26,384 nt of DNA from an uncultured Bacteroidales bacterium (GTDB lineage: Bacteria > Bacteroidota > Bacteroidia > Bacteroidales > UBA932). A model generated the notes under the pieces. That model was not told where the DNA came from and made no database searches. It was given only the letters and a program-made list of their open reading frames with translations. Positions 7,330-15,438 of the stretch are shown here, one piece after another; the first letter of the stretch is position 1, and every line of letters starts with the position of its first letter. The position numbers and the translations under genes were made by a program. The stretch is taken from contig CAMOKK010000002.1 in the NCBI GenBank assembly GCA_946617545.1, positions 1 through 26,384 on the forward strand, written 5' to 3'.

Positions 7330-8718
7330 TTAGATGACTCCGCTTCCCAGCATTTCCGTTCCGTCGTACCAGACGGCGAACTGTCCGGGGGATATGCCCC
7401 GCTGGGGGCCGTCAAACAGAATATAAAGGCCGCTATGGCGCATAAGGAGCGTGGCGCTCTGAAGGGGCTGGCGGTAGCGGATGCGCACCCGGTAACGGCG
7501 CATCTCCCCGCAGGCCATGGCCAGGTCCGGCCTTATCCAGTGAATCTCCTGAGGGGCCACCCGGAGGCAGAAACGGCTCAGGCCCTTGTGGTTATGGCCT
7601 TCCCCTACATAGACGCGGTTGGCCGCCATGTCGGTTGCAATTACGAAAACGGGCTCCGCATGGCCTCCGATTCCCAGGCCTTTGCGCTGGCCGATGGTAT
7701 AGAACTGGGCTCCCTCGTGCCGGCCCGCGATGCGGCCGCAGGGGTTCTCCTTGTAACGGGTTTTCCTGATATGTTTCTTGCCGCTGCGATAGGTCTCCGT
7801 CTCAAACTCCAGCGAGTAGGTGAGGGGAGTGGAAAGTTTTTGAAGCTCTTCCTCCGTGAGAGTGGCCACCCGGGCCTCCTCGAAAGGGCTCACGCCCAGG
7901 GGTTTTCCGTCGGAGGTGAGAATCTTCTCTTCCGGTGCGTAATGGACCGTGCGGTCCAGCACTTCCCCTTCTTTGAGCAGGCGGCCGAGGGTCTCCTGCT
8001 GCCAGGTGTACAGCGGGTCCGTGGCGTAATAAGGGTCCAGGACTTCCACCACATCGCCTTCCACCGAGGCCAGTTTCTGTTTCAGGAAGGTGGGAAGGTC
8101 CACCTTGCCCACGAAGCAGATGCCCTGGGAGTCCTTTTTGTCGGCCGATGGCAGGTCCGCCTCCCGCGCGATGCGCCTGACTTCCGGCTTGGTAAGATGG
8201 CCGATGGGGAAGAGCGTCCTGCGCAGCTGCTCCTGGGAGAGCTGACAGAGGAAATAGCTCTGGTCCTTGTTTGGGTCGGCCCCTTCCAGAATCCTGAAAA
8301 CACCGCCGGGAATCTCTTCCTTCCGGCAGTAGTGCCCCGTGGCTACGTAATCGGCCCCGTATTTAAGGGCAACCTCCAGAAAGGCGTCAAACTTGATTTC
8401 CCGGTTGCAGAGCACGTCCGGATTGGGGGTGCGGCCCTTGGCATATTCGTCGAACATGTAGTCCACCACCCGCTGGCGGTACTGCTTGGAAAGGTCTGCG
8501 AAGTAGAAAGGGATGCCAATTTTCCGGGCCACCATCTCTGCCACGAAGCGGTCTTCCTCCCATTCGCAGTCCCCGTGGAGGGTGGCGTCGGCGTCGTGCC
8601 AGTTTTGCATGAACATGGCAAAAACGTCATAGCCCTCCTGCTTGAGGAGCCAGGCGGCCACCGAGGAGTCCACTCCGCCGGAAAGCCCCACGCATACTTT
8701 GATTTTGCTCTTGTCCAT
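7330..8718 (-). CDS. mnmA: tRNA-specific 2-thiouridylase MnmA with large internal insertion
   Basis: MnmA makes 2-thiouridine at position 34 of tRNAs for Lys, Glu and Gln, taking sulfur from a persulfide relay. The PP-loop SGGVDSS (13-19), the nucleophile Cys104 in NPDVLCNREIKF and the second cysteine Cys201 in SQGICFVGK are all present. The central signature FYTIGQRKGLGIGG (339-352) and the C-terminal beta-barrel domain follow. At 462 residues it is roughly 95-100 longer than the usual form of about 360. The extra length lies between GDVVEVLD (about 221-228) and GRIAGRHEGAQ (about 328), where standard MnmA has only a few residues. The insertion is charged and has no recognised motif, but the frame is continuous and flanking motifs are intact, so the enzyme should be active. 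It is first in an operon with an ABC-F protein and lplA. Confidence 0.93.
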   Translation of the reverse strand: MDKSKIKVCVGLSGGVDSSVAAWLLKQEGYDVFAMFMQNWHDADATLHGDCEWEEDRFVAEMVARKIGIPFYFADLSKQYRQRVVDYMFDEYAKGRTPNPDVLCNREIKFDAFLEVALKYGADYVATGHYCRKEEIPGGVFRILEGADPNKDQSYFLCQLSQEQLRRTLFPIGHLTKPEVRRIAREADLPSADKKDSQGICFVGKVDLPTFLKQKLASVEGDVVEVLDPYYATDPLYTWQQETLGRLLKEGEVLDRTVHYAPEEKILTSDGKPLGVSPFEEARVATLTEEELQKLSTPLTYSLEFETETYRSGKKHIRKTRYKENPCGRIAGRHEGAQFYTIGQRKGLGIGGHAEPVFVIATDMAANRVYVGEGHNHKGLSRFCLRVAPQEIHWIRPDLAMACGEMRRYRVRIRYRQPLQSATLLMRHSGLYILFDGPQRGISPGQFAVWYDGTEMLGSGVI

Positions 8719-8723
8719 GGGTG

Positions 8724-8731
8724 CAAAGGTA
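8724..8731 (-). promoter_or_regulatory. -7 promoter element of mnmA
   Basis: Read on the minus strand this is TACCTTTG, a perfect match to the Bacteroidota TAnnTTTG -7 box, 5 nt before the mnmA ATG. No clear -33 TTG is seen at the right distance. Transcription from this box would give a very short or nearly absent leader, so an additional promoter or start cannot be excluded. Confidence 0.5.
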
Positions 8732-8748
8732 CGCTTTTTTTTGCGAAA

Positions 8749-8779
8749 TTGGCAGTTTGCACAAAAAGTGTTATCTTTA
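8749..8779 (+). promoter_or_regulatory. Promoter of the arginine-degradation operon
   Basis: TTG at 8749-8751 is followed after 20 nt by TATCTTTA (8772-8779), seven of eight positions of the Bacteroidota TAnnTTTG box. The first candidate ATG is at 8790. It lies back to back with the mnmA promoter in a 71-nt intergenic region. Confidence 0.5.
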
Positions 8780-8789
8780 CAAAGTAATT

Positions 8790-9713
8790 ATGACACTTAT
8801 GCAACTTCATGTCTCGTCGGAAACGTCCAGACTCCGGGAAGTGGTGCTGGGAATGCCTTACTCCAGCGGCCCTGTCCCCACGTTGGACCAGACTTACGAC
8901 AGCAAATCCTATGAATCCGTCAAGAACGGTGTGTATCCTCAGGAAGAGGACATAGTGCGGGAAATGGCCGCTTTCGAATCCATCCTTCTCAAATACGGCG
9001 TCAAGGTTCACCGTCCCCGCCTGGTGCAGAACTGCAACCAGATTTTCTCCAGGGACGTAGGTTTCGTGATAGATGACAAAATCATCGTGTCCAATATTAT
9101 CCCGGACCGCCAGGAAGAGATTGACGCCTACGAAGACATTTATCGGCAAATCCATTACAAACAGATTTATAACCTGCCCGAAGCCGTGCATGTGGAGGGC
9201 GGGGACGTGATTCTGTACAAGGATTTCATCTTCCTGGGCCAGTACGATTTCCCGGACTACCGCCAGGTGAAGACGGCCCGCACCAACCGCCTGGCCGTGG
9301 AATACCTGAAGATGATTTTCCCGCAGCGGACCATCCTGCCGCTCAACCTTCTGAAGAGCGACACGGACCCTTACGCCGGCATCCTGCACCTGGACTGCAC
9401 CTTCATGCCCGTGGGGCAGGACAAGGCCATCATCTACAAGCGCGGCTTCATGAATCCCCGGGATGCAGACCATCTGATTGATATCTTCGGCCCGGAAAAC
9501 GTGTTCGAGATTACCACCGAGGAGATGTATTACATGAACACCAACGTGTTTTCCATCGCTCCCGACGTGGTGGTGACGGAAGAGCATTTCACGCGCCTGA
9601 ACAAGCATTTGAGGGAAAAGTGGGGGATGACGGTGGAGACGGTCCCGTACCGGGAAATCTCCAAGATGGGCGGCCTGCTGCGCTGCTCCACCCTCCCTTT
9701 AAGAAGAGATTAG
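8790..9713 (+). CDS. Amidinotransferase-superfamily hydrolase, probable arginine deiminase
   Basis: A 307-residue guanidino-modifying enzyme (amidinotransferase/ADI/DDAH fold). Catalytic positions are all visible: Asp89 in IFSRDVGF, EGGD (136-139), His200 with Asp202 in LHLDCTF, and the nucleophile Cys299 in GGLLRCST. The two genes downstream, 3 and 4 nt apart, encode carbamate kinase and ornithine carbamoyltransferase. This strongly suggests it hydrolyses arginine to citrulline plus ammonia as the first step of a deiminase pathway. It is about 100 residues shorter than classical ArcA and resembles the compact DDAH-like branch, so dimethylarginine or another guanidino compound remains possible. 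The frame extends upstream to 8721 but that part overlaps the promoter. ATG 8790 is chosen, with ATG 8799 as an alternative. Confidence 0.8.
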   Translation: MTLMQLHVSSETSRLREVVLGMPYSSGPVPTLDQTYDSKSYESVKNGVYPQEEDIVREMAAFESILLKYGVKVHRPRLVQNCNQIFSRDVGFVIDDKIIVSNIIPDRQEEIDAYEDIYRQIHYKQIYNLPEAVHVEGGDVILYKDFIFLGQYDFPDYRQVKTARTNRLAVEYLKMIFPQRTILPLNLLKSDTDPYAGILHLDCTFMPVGQDKAIIYKRGFMNPRDADHLIDIFGPENVFEITTEEMYYMNTNVFSIAPDVVVTEEHFTRLNKHLREKWGMTVETVPYREISKMGGLLRCSTLPLRRD

Positions 9714-9716
9714 GCT

Positions 9717-10637
9717 ATGGATAAGCTGGCTGTAGTTGCCTTCGGCGGCAACGCGCTCCTCAGGAGCGGACAAAAGGGGACGTTTGAAGAGCAGCTTCAC
9801 AATGTGGAGGCCACCTGCGAGAACCTGGTGCCCCTGCTGAAACAGGGCTATGGCATCATTATCGGCCACGGAAACGGGCCCCAGGTGGGGAACGGTCTCC
9901 TGCGGCACCAGGCCGGCGAGCAGGCTTTCGGGCTTCCGGCCCAGCCCATGGATTTCTGCGGGGCGGAGACGCAAGGCTCTATCGCTTACCTCATTGAAAC
10001 GGGCTTGGGACGGGTTCTGGCCCGTCACGGCATTTCCCGGAAGGTGGTCTCCCTGGTCACCCGCGTGGAGGTTAAGGCCGATGACCCCATGTTCCGGAAC
10101 CCCACCAAGCCGGTGGGCCCTTACTATGCGCAGAAGCCGGAGGACGGCTGTGTGTATAAGGAAGACCCCAAGGGCCGCGGCTGGCGCAAGGTGGTGGCCT
10201 CTCCCGTTCCGGTGGGCATCGAAAACGTGGACCTGGTTGGCCGCCTGGCCGCCGAGGGCTATATCGTTGTCACCGTGGGGGGCGGCGGCATCCCTGTGGT
10301 GCGGGATGGCGGTGCCCTGAAGGGCGTGGAAGCCGTCATAGACAAAGACCTGGCATCGGCCCTGTGCGCTGTGAAGACCGGGGCGCAGGAGTTCTACATT
10401 CTCACGGATGTGCCCAAAGTGTATATCAATTTCCGCCAGGCCGATGAAAAGGCCCTGGACACCCTGACGGTGGCACAGGCACGGGAATACCTCCGGGCCG
10501 GTCAGTTTGCCGAGGGCTCCATGGCCCCCAAGGTGCGGGCCGGCATCTTCTTTATCGAGAACGGAGGAAAAACTTGTATCATAACCGAAGCGGGAGAGCT
10601 CTCCAACCCCTCCTGCGGAACCAGAATCATTCAATAA
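9717..10637 (+). CDS. arcC: Carbamate kinase
   Basis: A 306-residue carbamate kinase of the amino-acid kinase fold, close to the family's usual length of about 310. In the catabolic direction it transfers phosphate from carbamoyl phosphate to ADP, giving ATP, ammonia and CO2. The N-terminal [15 protein letters not shown] and the [13 protein letters not shown] segment are family signatures. The nucleotide-binding region [11 protein letters not shown] and the later [13 protein letters not shown] and [10 protein letters not shown] segments are intact. It follows the amidinotransferase-like gene by 3 nt and precedes ornithine carbamoyltransferase by 4 nt. This is the expected arrangement for ATP-yielding arginine or citrulline breakdown. 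No transporter gene accompanies the set in this window. Confidence 0.95.
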   Translation: MDKLAVVAFGGNALLRSGQKGTFEEQLHNVEATCENLVPLLKQGYGIIIGHGNGPQVGNGLLRHQAGEQAFGLPAQPMDFCGAETQGSIAYLIETGLGRVLARHGISRKVVSLVTRVEVKADDPMFRNPTKPVGPYYAQKPEDGCVYKEDPKGRGWRKVVASPVPVGIENVDLVGRLAAEGYIVVTVGGGGIPVVRDGGALKGVEAVIDKDLASALCAVKTGAQEFYILTDVPKVYINFRQADEKALDTLTVAQAREYLRAGQFAEGSMAPKVRAGIFFIENGGKTCIITEAGELSNPSCGTRIIQ

Positions 10638-10641
10638 CACC

Positions 10642-11643
10642 ATGGCTTACAACCTCAGAAATCGCAGTTTTCTTAAACTGCTGGACTATTCTCCCAAGGA
10701 AATTCAGTACCTGTTGGACCTGGCCCGGGACCTTAAGCGGGCCAAATATGCCGGAACGGAACAGCCCCGGCTGAAGGGCAAGAACATAGCGCTCATCTTT
10801 GAGAAAACCTCTACGCGCACCCGCTGCGCCTTCGAGGTGGCCGCCCACGACCAGGGCGCCCACGTTACCTACCTGGGTCCCACGGGCAGCCAGATTGGCA
10901 TCAAGGAGAGCATGAAGGACACCGCCCGGGTATTGGGCCGCATGTATGACGGCATCGAGTACCGCGGCTTTGCCCAGGCTACGGTGGAAGAGCTGGCCCG
11001 CTATTCCGGCGTCCCTGTCTGGAACGGCCTCACCAACGAGTTCCATCCCACCCAGATACTGGCCGATTTCCTCACCATGAGCGAACATGTGGACAAGCCC
11101 CTGAATCAGGTGAGCTACGCCTACCTGGGAGACGCCCGCTTCAACATGGGCAACTCCCTGCTGGTGGGCGGCGCCAAGATGGGCATGGACGTGCGGATTG
11201 TGGCTCCCAAGGCTCTGCAGCCGGATGCCGCCCTGGTGGCCCGGTGCCGGGAAATCGCAAAGGAGACCGGCGCCCGCATCACCATCACGGACAATCCGCA
11301 GGAAGGGGTGAAGGGCTGCGATTTCCTTTACACGGACGTGTGGGTGTCCATGGGTGAACCCGCCGAGGTGTGGGAAGAGCGGATCGGCCTTTTGAAGCCT
11401 TTCCAGGTGAATGCGCAGCTGATGAAAGCCACCGGCAATCCCCGCTGCAAGTTCATGCACTGCCTTCCGGCCTACCACAACCGGGAGACCAAGGTGGGCG
11501 AGGATGTGTACCAAAAATTCGGCATGGACGGCGTGGAAGTGACGGAAGAAGTGTTCGAGAGCAGCGCCAGCATAGTTTTTGACGAAGCAGAAAACCGCAT
11601 GCACACCATCAAAGCCGTGATGGTGGCAACTTTAGGAGATTGA
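10642..11643 (+). CDS. argF: Ornithine carbamoyltransferase
   Basis: A 333-residue ornithine carbamoyltransferase. The carbamoyl-phosphate site is STRTR (57-61), with FHPTQ (134-138). The ornithine loop is VSMGE (235-239), and the catalytic HCLPAYH (273-279) is the ornithine-type form. In Bacteroides the biosynthetic enzyme is an acetyl/succinylornithine carbamoyltransferase. Because this gene sits with carbamate kinase and a deiminase-like enzyme, a catabolic role (citrulline plus phosphate to ornithine plus carbamoyl phosphate, ArcB-like) is the most sensible reading. Direction of flux cannot be determined from sequence. The gene is tightly packed, 4 nt from both neighbours. Confidence 0.92.
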   Translation: MAYNLRNRSFLKLLDYSPKEIQYLLDLARDLKRAKYAGTEQPRLKGKNIALIFEKTSTRTRCAFEVAAHDQGAHVTYLGPTGSQIGIKESMKDTARVLGRMYDGIEYRGFAQATVEELARYSGVPVWNGLTNEFHPTQILADFLTMSEHVDKPLNQVSYAYLGDARFNMGNSLLVGGAKMGMDVRIVAPKALQPDAALVARCREIAKETGARITITDNPQEGVKGCDFLYTDVWVSMGEPAEVWEERIGLLKPFQVNAQLMKATGNPRCKFMHCLPAYHNRETKVGEDVYQKFGMDGVEVTEEVFESSASIVFDEAENRMHTIKAVMVATLGD

Positions 11644-11647
11644 CAGA

Positions 11648-12124
11648 ATGGCAAGTAAAGAATTGAAAATCCTCTACGAGGAATTCGCCTCGCCCTCCGA
11701 GATGACGGAGCGTGACCAGATGCTGGTGGCGGCGGCCCTGGATGCCCAGAAGGGCTCCTATTCCCCCTATTCCCAGTTCCAGGTGGGAGCCGCCCTCCTG
11801 CTGGCCGACGGTACGGTGGTCAAGGGCGCCAACCAAGAGAATGCTGCCTATCCCTCCGGCCTCTGCGCGGAGCGCACGGCCATGTTCGCGGCCAGCGCCA
11901 ATTATCCGGACGTGCCCATGGTGGCCCTGGCCATAGCCGGGAGCGACCACGGCGTGTTGTGCAACAGCCCGGCTACGCCCTGCGGGGCCTGCCGCCAGGT
12001 GATGGCCCAGTACCAGAAAAAGTACAATCACAAGATTGAGGTGATTCTGGTGGGCAAAAAGAAAATCATGAAGTTCGGGAAGGTGGAGGACATCCTGCCT
12101 TTCGTCTTCAGCAGCCTGGATTAA
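11648..12124 (+). CDS. cdd: Cytidine deaminase
   Basis: A 158-residue zinc-dependent cytidine deaminase converting cytidine and deoxycytidine to uridine forms in pyrimidine salvage. Zinc and catalytic motifs are intact: CAERTAMFAA (Cys73, Glu75) and PCGACRQVM (Cys112, Cys115). The N-terminal YSPYSQFQVGAALL segment is the substrate-binding signature. It is somewhat longer than the typical tetrameric enzyme of about 130 residues because of an N-terminal helix. It lies 4 nt after ornithine carbamoyltransferase and so appears to be the last gene of the arginine operon. The link may simply be nitrogen and ammonia release. It is followed by the oppositely oriented SRP RNA gene. Confidence 0.95.
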   Translation: MASKELKILYEEFASPSEMTERDQMLVAAALDAQKGSYSPYSQFQVGAALLLADGTVVKGANQENAAYPSGLCAERTAMFAASANYPDVPMVALAIAGSDHGVLCNSPATPCGACRQVMAQYQKKYNHKIEVILVGKKKIMKFGKVEDILPFVFSSLD

Positions 12125-12133
12125 ACGAAAAAA

Positions 12134-12230
12134 GGGAAAGCCCCTTACATCGCACCGCTACAACCTCCTACCCTTGCTGCATTCCTGCCCTGGGGGAGTT
12201 CAGAGGGAGCTGGTCGTGTAAGACTTTCCC
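12134..12230 (-). ncRNA. ffs: Signal recognition particle RNA (small bacterial type)
   Basis: Read on the minus strand, the segment contains the conserved SRP helix 8 core GGGCAGGAATGCAGCAAGG with its GGAA-type tetraloop and internal-loop bases. That is the binding site for the Ffh protein in co-translational targeting. The ends pair, GGGAAAG at the 5' end with CTTTCCC at the 3' end, and a run of six U follows (plus strand 12128-12133), which acts as terminator. The length of about 97-105 nt fits the 4.5S class. Exact ends are inferred from the pairing and from the promoter box just upstream. Confidence 0.92.
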
Positions 12231-12235
12231 AAGTG

Positions 12236-12266
12236 CAAAGGTAGGAAAACTTTTTTATGATTGCAA
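12236..12266 (-). promoter_or_regulatory. Promoter of ffs
   Basis: On the minus strand, TTG (12266-12264) is followed after 20 nt by TACCTTTG (12243-12236), a full Bacteroidota consensus promoter. RNA starting about 6 nt downstream would begin at GGGAAAG, the 5' strand of the SRP RNA terminal stem. The -33 element lies inside the first codons of the divergent gene that starts at 12257. Confidence 0.8.
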
Positions 12267-13447
12267 TATTCACCATCACTTCCGGCCTCCACGACGAAGC
12301 TTCCGTGAGCCGGCTCAGCGACGAATTCCTGAAGGGCATTTTCCCGGAGGGAGAATATGAATTCAAAGGGGCCGATTTCTCCTCTTTCGGCACTCATGAC
12401 CTGGATTTGATTTATGTGCGTACCGGCGGGGCCGAGGGCATCTTCAAGAGCCTGCTGCCGGAGATGCTCTCCCGGGGAACGGAGCGCTACTACCTACTTA
12501 CCTCCGGCAAGAGCAACTCACTGGCCGCCTCCTTGGAAATTCTTTCCTACCTGCGCCAGCAGGGGCTTAAGGGAGAGGTGCTGCACGGCTCTTCCGACTA
12601 CCTGCGGCAGCGGGTGCAGGTGCTGGAAACGGTTTCCAAGGCCCGCAAGAAGCTTTCCGGCACACGTATCGGCGTTGTGGGCCAGCCTTCCGACTGGCTT
12701 ATCGCCAGCCATGCCGACCCTATGGCCCTGGCCGACAAACTGGGGGTGAAACTGGTGGAGATTCCCATGGAGGAACTGCTCCAGGAAATTGCCAAGGCTC
12801 CCTCGAATCCCGCCCCGGAGGGAGAGAAGATGGCGGACAATGTGAAAAAGTCCTATCCCGGCGCCACCCAAATCTATCATGCCCTGCAGGTCCTGGTGGA
12901 GCGCTACGGCCTGGGGGCTTTCACCCTCCGCTGCTTCGACCTCCTCACTTCCGTGAAGAATACGGGCTGCCTGGCCTTGGCTTCCTTCAATGCCGACGGC
13001 ATCCCCGCCTCCTGCGAAGGAGACGTTCCGGCTCTCCTTTCCATGATGATTTGTCAGGCGCTGACCGGTGTCACGGGCTTCCAGGCCAATCCGGCCCGCA
13101 TTGATGTGGAAAACGGCCAGATGCTCTTCGCCCACTGCACCGTGCCCTTCAATATGGTGAAGGACTGGCAGTATGACACGCATTTTGAGTCCGGCATTGG
13201 CGTGGGCATCCACGGCAATCTGCCGGAAGGCCCGGTGACGGTGTTCAAGGTGTCCGGCAAGCTGGACCGCTATTTCGTGGCCGAAGGAACCCTCCTCTAC
13301 AACCAGTACGAAGACCATCTGTGCCGCACGCAGGTGGTGCTTCAGCTCACACCGGAAGACGCCCGCTACTTCCTTACGGATCCCATCGGCAACCATCATA
13401 TCATTCTGCCGGGGCATTACAAAGCCCTTCTGGAGGAGCTGCTGTAA
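12257..13447 (+). CDS. L-fucose/L-arabinose isomerase-like fold protein
   Basis: A 396-residue protein with the overall plan of the FucI/AraA family: an N-terminal substrate-recognition part and a C-terminal isomerase region. The N-terminal half has DLIYVRTGGAEG and LLTSGKSNSLAASLEI. A central GVVGQPSDWLIAS segment follows. The second half has TGCLALASFNADGIPASCEGDVPALLSMM, which matches the Mn-binding region of fucose-isomerase-like proteins where a conserved Glu and Asp sit in CEGD. The C-terminus contains HTF-like segments rich in His (AHCTVPFN, IGNHHIILPGHYKALLEEL). At about 400 residues it is shorter than true FucI (about 590) or AraA (about 500), so it is best called a fucose-isomerase-like protein of unknown substrate. 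Its stop overlaps the start of a Fur-family regulator gene. Confidence 0.75.
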   Translation: MIAIFTITSGLHDEASVSRLSDEFLKGIFPEGEYEFKGADFSSFGTHDLDLIYVRTGGAEGIFKSLLPEMLSRGTERYYLLTSGKSNSLAASLEILSYLRQQGLKGEVLHGSSDYLRQRVQVLETVSKARKKLSGTRIGVVGQPSDWLIASHADPMALADKLGVKLVEIPMEELLQEIAKAPSNPAPEGEKMADNVKKSYPGATQIYHALQVLVERYGLGAFTLRCFDLLTSVKNTGCLALASFNADGIPASCEGDVPALLSMMICQALTGVTGFQANPARIDVENGQMLFAHCTVPFNMVKDWQYDTHFESGIGVGIHGNLPEGPVTVFKVSGKLDRYFVAEGTLLYNQYEDHLCRTQVVLQLTPEDARYFLTDPIGNHHIILPGHYKALLEELL

Positions 13448-13848
13448 TGGAGCGCCTGCTTGAGGAACATGGCGTGAAACCCACGCCCAACCGCCTCCTG
13501 GTGGCCCGTGCCCTGGCCGGGAGCCATCGGCCCCTCTCGCTCAAAGAGCTGGAGGAGCGCCTGGAGACCATTGACAAGAGCAATATCTTCCGCGCGCTGA
13601 CGGTTTTCCGGGACGCCCGGCTGGTGCATGTGCTGGAAGATGCCGGGGACGGTGTGCGTTACGAACTCTGCCACAGCCATCACCATGATTTGGACGATGA
13701 CGTCCATGTGCATTTCTACTGCACCCGTTGCCACCGTACCTTCTGCCTGGAAAATACGCCTGTTCCGCCGGTGAAGGCACCGGAGGGGTATGAAGTGGAG
13801 ACCTTAAGTTATCTGCTCAGGGGCGTGTGCCCAGAATGTGCCGGATAG
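13447..13848 (+). CDS. Fur-family metal-responsive transcriptional regulator
   Basis: A 133-residue Fur-superfamily repressor. The N-terminal winged helix (about 1-75) shows KPTPNRLLVARAL and SNIFRALTVFRDARLVH, the usual DNA-binding pattern. The dimerization domain has the His-rich metal site CHSHHHDLDDDVHVHFYC and two CxxC pairs (C92/C95 and C128/C131) that form the structural zinc site. Whether it senses iron, zinc, manganese or peroxide cannot be told. The start at 13447 overlaps the previous stop in a TAATG arrangement, so it should be translationally coupled to the isomerase-like gene. The longer open frame beginning at 13321 lies inside that gene and is not used. Its 3' end overlaps the convergent tcdA gene by 32 nt. 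Confidence 0.92.
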   Translation: MERLLEEHGVKPTPNRLLVARALAGSHRPLSLKELEERLETIDKSNIFRALTVFRDARLVHVLEDAGDGVRYELCHSHHHDLDDDVHVHFYCTRCHRTFCLENTPVPPVKAPEGYEVETLSYLLRGVCPECAG

Positions 13849-14536
13849 CCAGCCCCGCCAGGGTGAAGCCGAAAATTCCCGTAATATGCGCGAACGTCCC
13901 GTTGGCTACGGCCTTTCCGGGACCGGGGTCCTGCTCCGCTCCCAGGTTGGGGAGCACTTCCTCGTCATAGACGCAGAGGAAGGGTTTGGCGGGAAGGGTT
14001 TTCTCCCTGCGCATTTTCTTTCGGAGGGCGGCGCCCAGCGGGCAGCCCCGGACAGAGAAGAATTCGGCTACACGCACCCTCGTGGGGTCTATTTTGCAGG
14101 CGGCACCCATGGAGGAAAAGAGCGCGGCCGGGCTGGCCGATGCTTCCAGCAGGAGGTTCATCTTGTCCGTAAGGGAGTCGATGGCGTCAATGACGACATC
14201 ATAGCCGGAGAGCCCGAAATCGGCCCCTTTCTCGTAGCGCTTTTTGAGGGCGATGATTTCCGCGTCGGGATTAATCTGGAGAAGGCGCTCTTTCAGGACT
14301 TCCACCTTGGGCTGCCCCACGGTGAGGGTGGTGGCCGGGAGCTGCCGGTTCACATTGCTCACATCCACGCAGTCCATATCTACCAGGGTGAGATGGCCGA
14401 TTCCGCTTCTGACGAGCGCTTCCGCACACCAGCCGCCCACTCCGCCGGTTCCGAAGAGGATGACGCGGGCGCCGCGGAGGCGATTGATGCCGTCAGCCCC
14501 GATCAGGCGCTCCGTACGGGCGAAGATTCCGTTCAT
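13817..14536 (-). CDS. tcdA: tRNA threonylcarbamoyladenosine dehydratase (ThiF/MoeB fold)
   Basis: A 239-residue E1-like enzyme that cyclises t6A37 of ANN-decoding tRNAs to ct6A using ATP. The nucleotide-binding loop GTGGVGGWCAEALVRSGIG (29-47) and LVDMDCVDVSNVNRQ (51-65) are the family signatures, followed by VVIDAIDSLTDK. The C-terminal part carries KMRREKTLPAKPFLCVYDEEV, typical of TcdA rather than ThiF or MoeB, and the short length fits. A predicted hydrophobic segment near the C-terminus (HITGIFGFTLAGLAIRHIL) is also usual for TcdA. Its ATG overlaps the upstream hydrolase stop by 4 nt (ATGA), making it the last gene of a five-gene coupled operon. It converges on the Fur-family gene with overlapping 3' ends and no visible terminator. 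Confidence 0.92.
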   Translation of the reverse strand: MNGIFARTERLIGADGINRLRGARVILFGTGGVGGWCAEALVRSGIGHLTLVDMDCVDVSNVNRQLPATTLTVGQPKVEVLKERLLQINPDAEIIALKKRYEKGADFGLSGYDVVIDAIDSLTDKMNLLLEASASPAALFSSMGAACKIDPTRVRVAEFFSVRGCPLGAALRKKMRREKTLPAKPFLCVYDEEVLPNLGAEQDPGPGKAVANGTFAHITGIFGFTLAGLAIRHILGTRP

Positions 14537-15438
14537 AGCCAGGATTCTGCAAGGGCTTTGAGGTCTCTCCAGACATCTTCCCGGCCCAGTTCGTTCAGGA
14601 TTTCATGGCGCATTCCGGGATAAAGCTTGCTGCTTACGTTCTTGTAGCCGCGGTTCCGGATAAAGCTCACCGCCTTGGCAAAGGCCGATGACGACTGGAT
14701 GCAAGGGTCCTGGGACCCGGCCACAAAGTGGATGGGAAGCTCGGGATTGTTCACTTGCCAGCCGGAGGAGGCATAGGTTTTCCGGATGAGGCGCATCACC
14801 GTGCGGTAGCCGTTGAGGGTGAACTTGAAACCGCAGAGGGGGTCGTTGTTGTAGGCCTGGACATTGGCCCGGTTGGTGGAGAGCCAGGCATTGCGCATCC
14901 CTTCGGCCTGGAAGCGTTTTTCGTAGGGGCCGAACATCATCATGGCAATGGTCTTGGACCTGTAATGAGACCCTTTGAAAAGCTGCATGAGCCAGGTAAG
15001 GCCGATTCCCAGTCCGGCGAAGGGGTTGTCGGAGGGGCTTCCGCACACGATGAGGCCGTCTATCTCGGAATCATAGTCTTTGGCCAGGCTGCGGACTATC
15101 AGGGAACCCATGCTGTGGCCGAAGAGGAACAGTTTCAGGCCGGGGTATTGCCCGCGGGCCCAGCGAATCACCGCGCAGCTGTCCTGTACCAGTTTCTCGG
15201 CACCTTTTTTTCCGAAGTGTCCCAGCTCTTCCGGGCTTGGGGCGCTGGCTCCGTGCCCGCGCAGGTCGGTGATGACGCAGGCAAAGCCGTGTTCCGAGAG
15301 GTAAGTCATGAAAGGGTAGTAGCGCTCCTTGTGTTCGGCCATGCCGTGAACGAGCACCAGGATGGCCCGGGGCTGCTGGGGCGCTATGACAGTCCCGGAA
15401 AGGACTGCATCTTCTACAGGCAGGGTAAATGCGTTCAT
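14533..15438 (-). CDS. Alpha/beta hydrolase, monoacylglycerol lipase/lysophospholipase-like
   Basis: A 301-residue cytoplasmic serine hydrolase with no signal peptide. The oxyanion segment HGMAEHKERY (31-40) and DLRGHGAS (58-65) are typical of the monoacylglycerol lipase/lysophospholipase group. The nucleophile is Ser109 in GHSMGS, the acid is likely the Asp of GSQDPC and the base the His of GMRHEILNE, so the triad is complete. A lid region rich in basic residues (about 150-220) lies between. It is flanked by ATGA overlaps on both sides, with the pseudouridine synthase upstream and tcdA downstream, so expression is coupled to two tRNA/rRNA modification genes. Substrate is presumably a lipid ester but is not proven by sequence. 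Confidence 0.88.
   Translation of the reverse strand: MNAFTLPVEDAVLSGTVIAPQQPRAILVLVHGMAEHKERYYPFMTYLSEHGFACVITDLRGHGASAPSPEELGHFGKKGAEKLVQDSCAVIRWARGQYPGLKLFLFGHSMGSLIVRSLAKDYDSEIDGLIVCGSPSDNPFAGLGIGLTWLMQLFKGSHYRSKTIAMMMFGPYEKRFQAEGMRNAWLSTNRANVQAYNNDPLCGFKFTLNGYRTVMRLIRKTYASSGWQVNNPELPIHFVAGSQDPCIQSSSAFAKAVSFIRNRGYKNVSSKLYPGMRHEILNELGREDVWRDLKALAESWL

Noticed and set aside
6164..8787. Long plus-strand frames opposite the ABC-F and mnmA genes
   Set aside because: Both minus-strand proteins have complete family motifs; the antisense frames have none.
8343..9608. A 421-residue minus-strand frame spanning the mnmA-amidinotransferase junction
   Set aside because: It crosses a divergent promoter region and is antisense to a gene with intact catalytic residues. 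Its end also lies out of frame within mnmA.
9699..11604. Minus-strand frames opposite arcC and argF
   Set aside because: Antisense shadows of well-conserved enzymes; no motif support.
12145..12397. Small minus-strand open frames over the SRP RNA
   Set aside because: They overlap a well-supported structural RNA and its promoter and have no protein motif.
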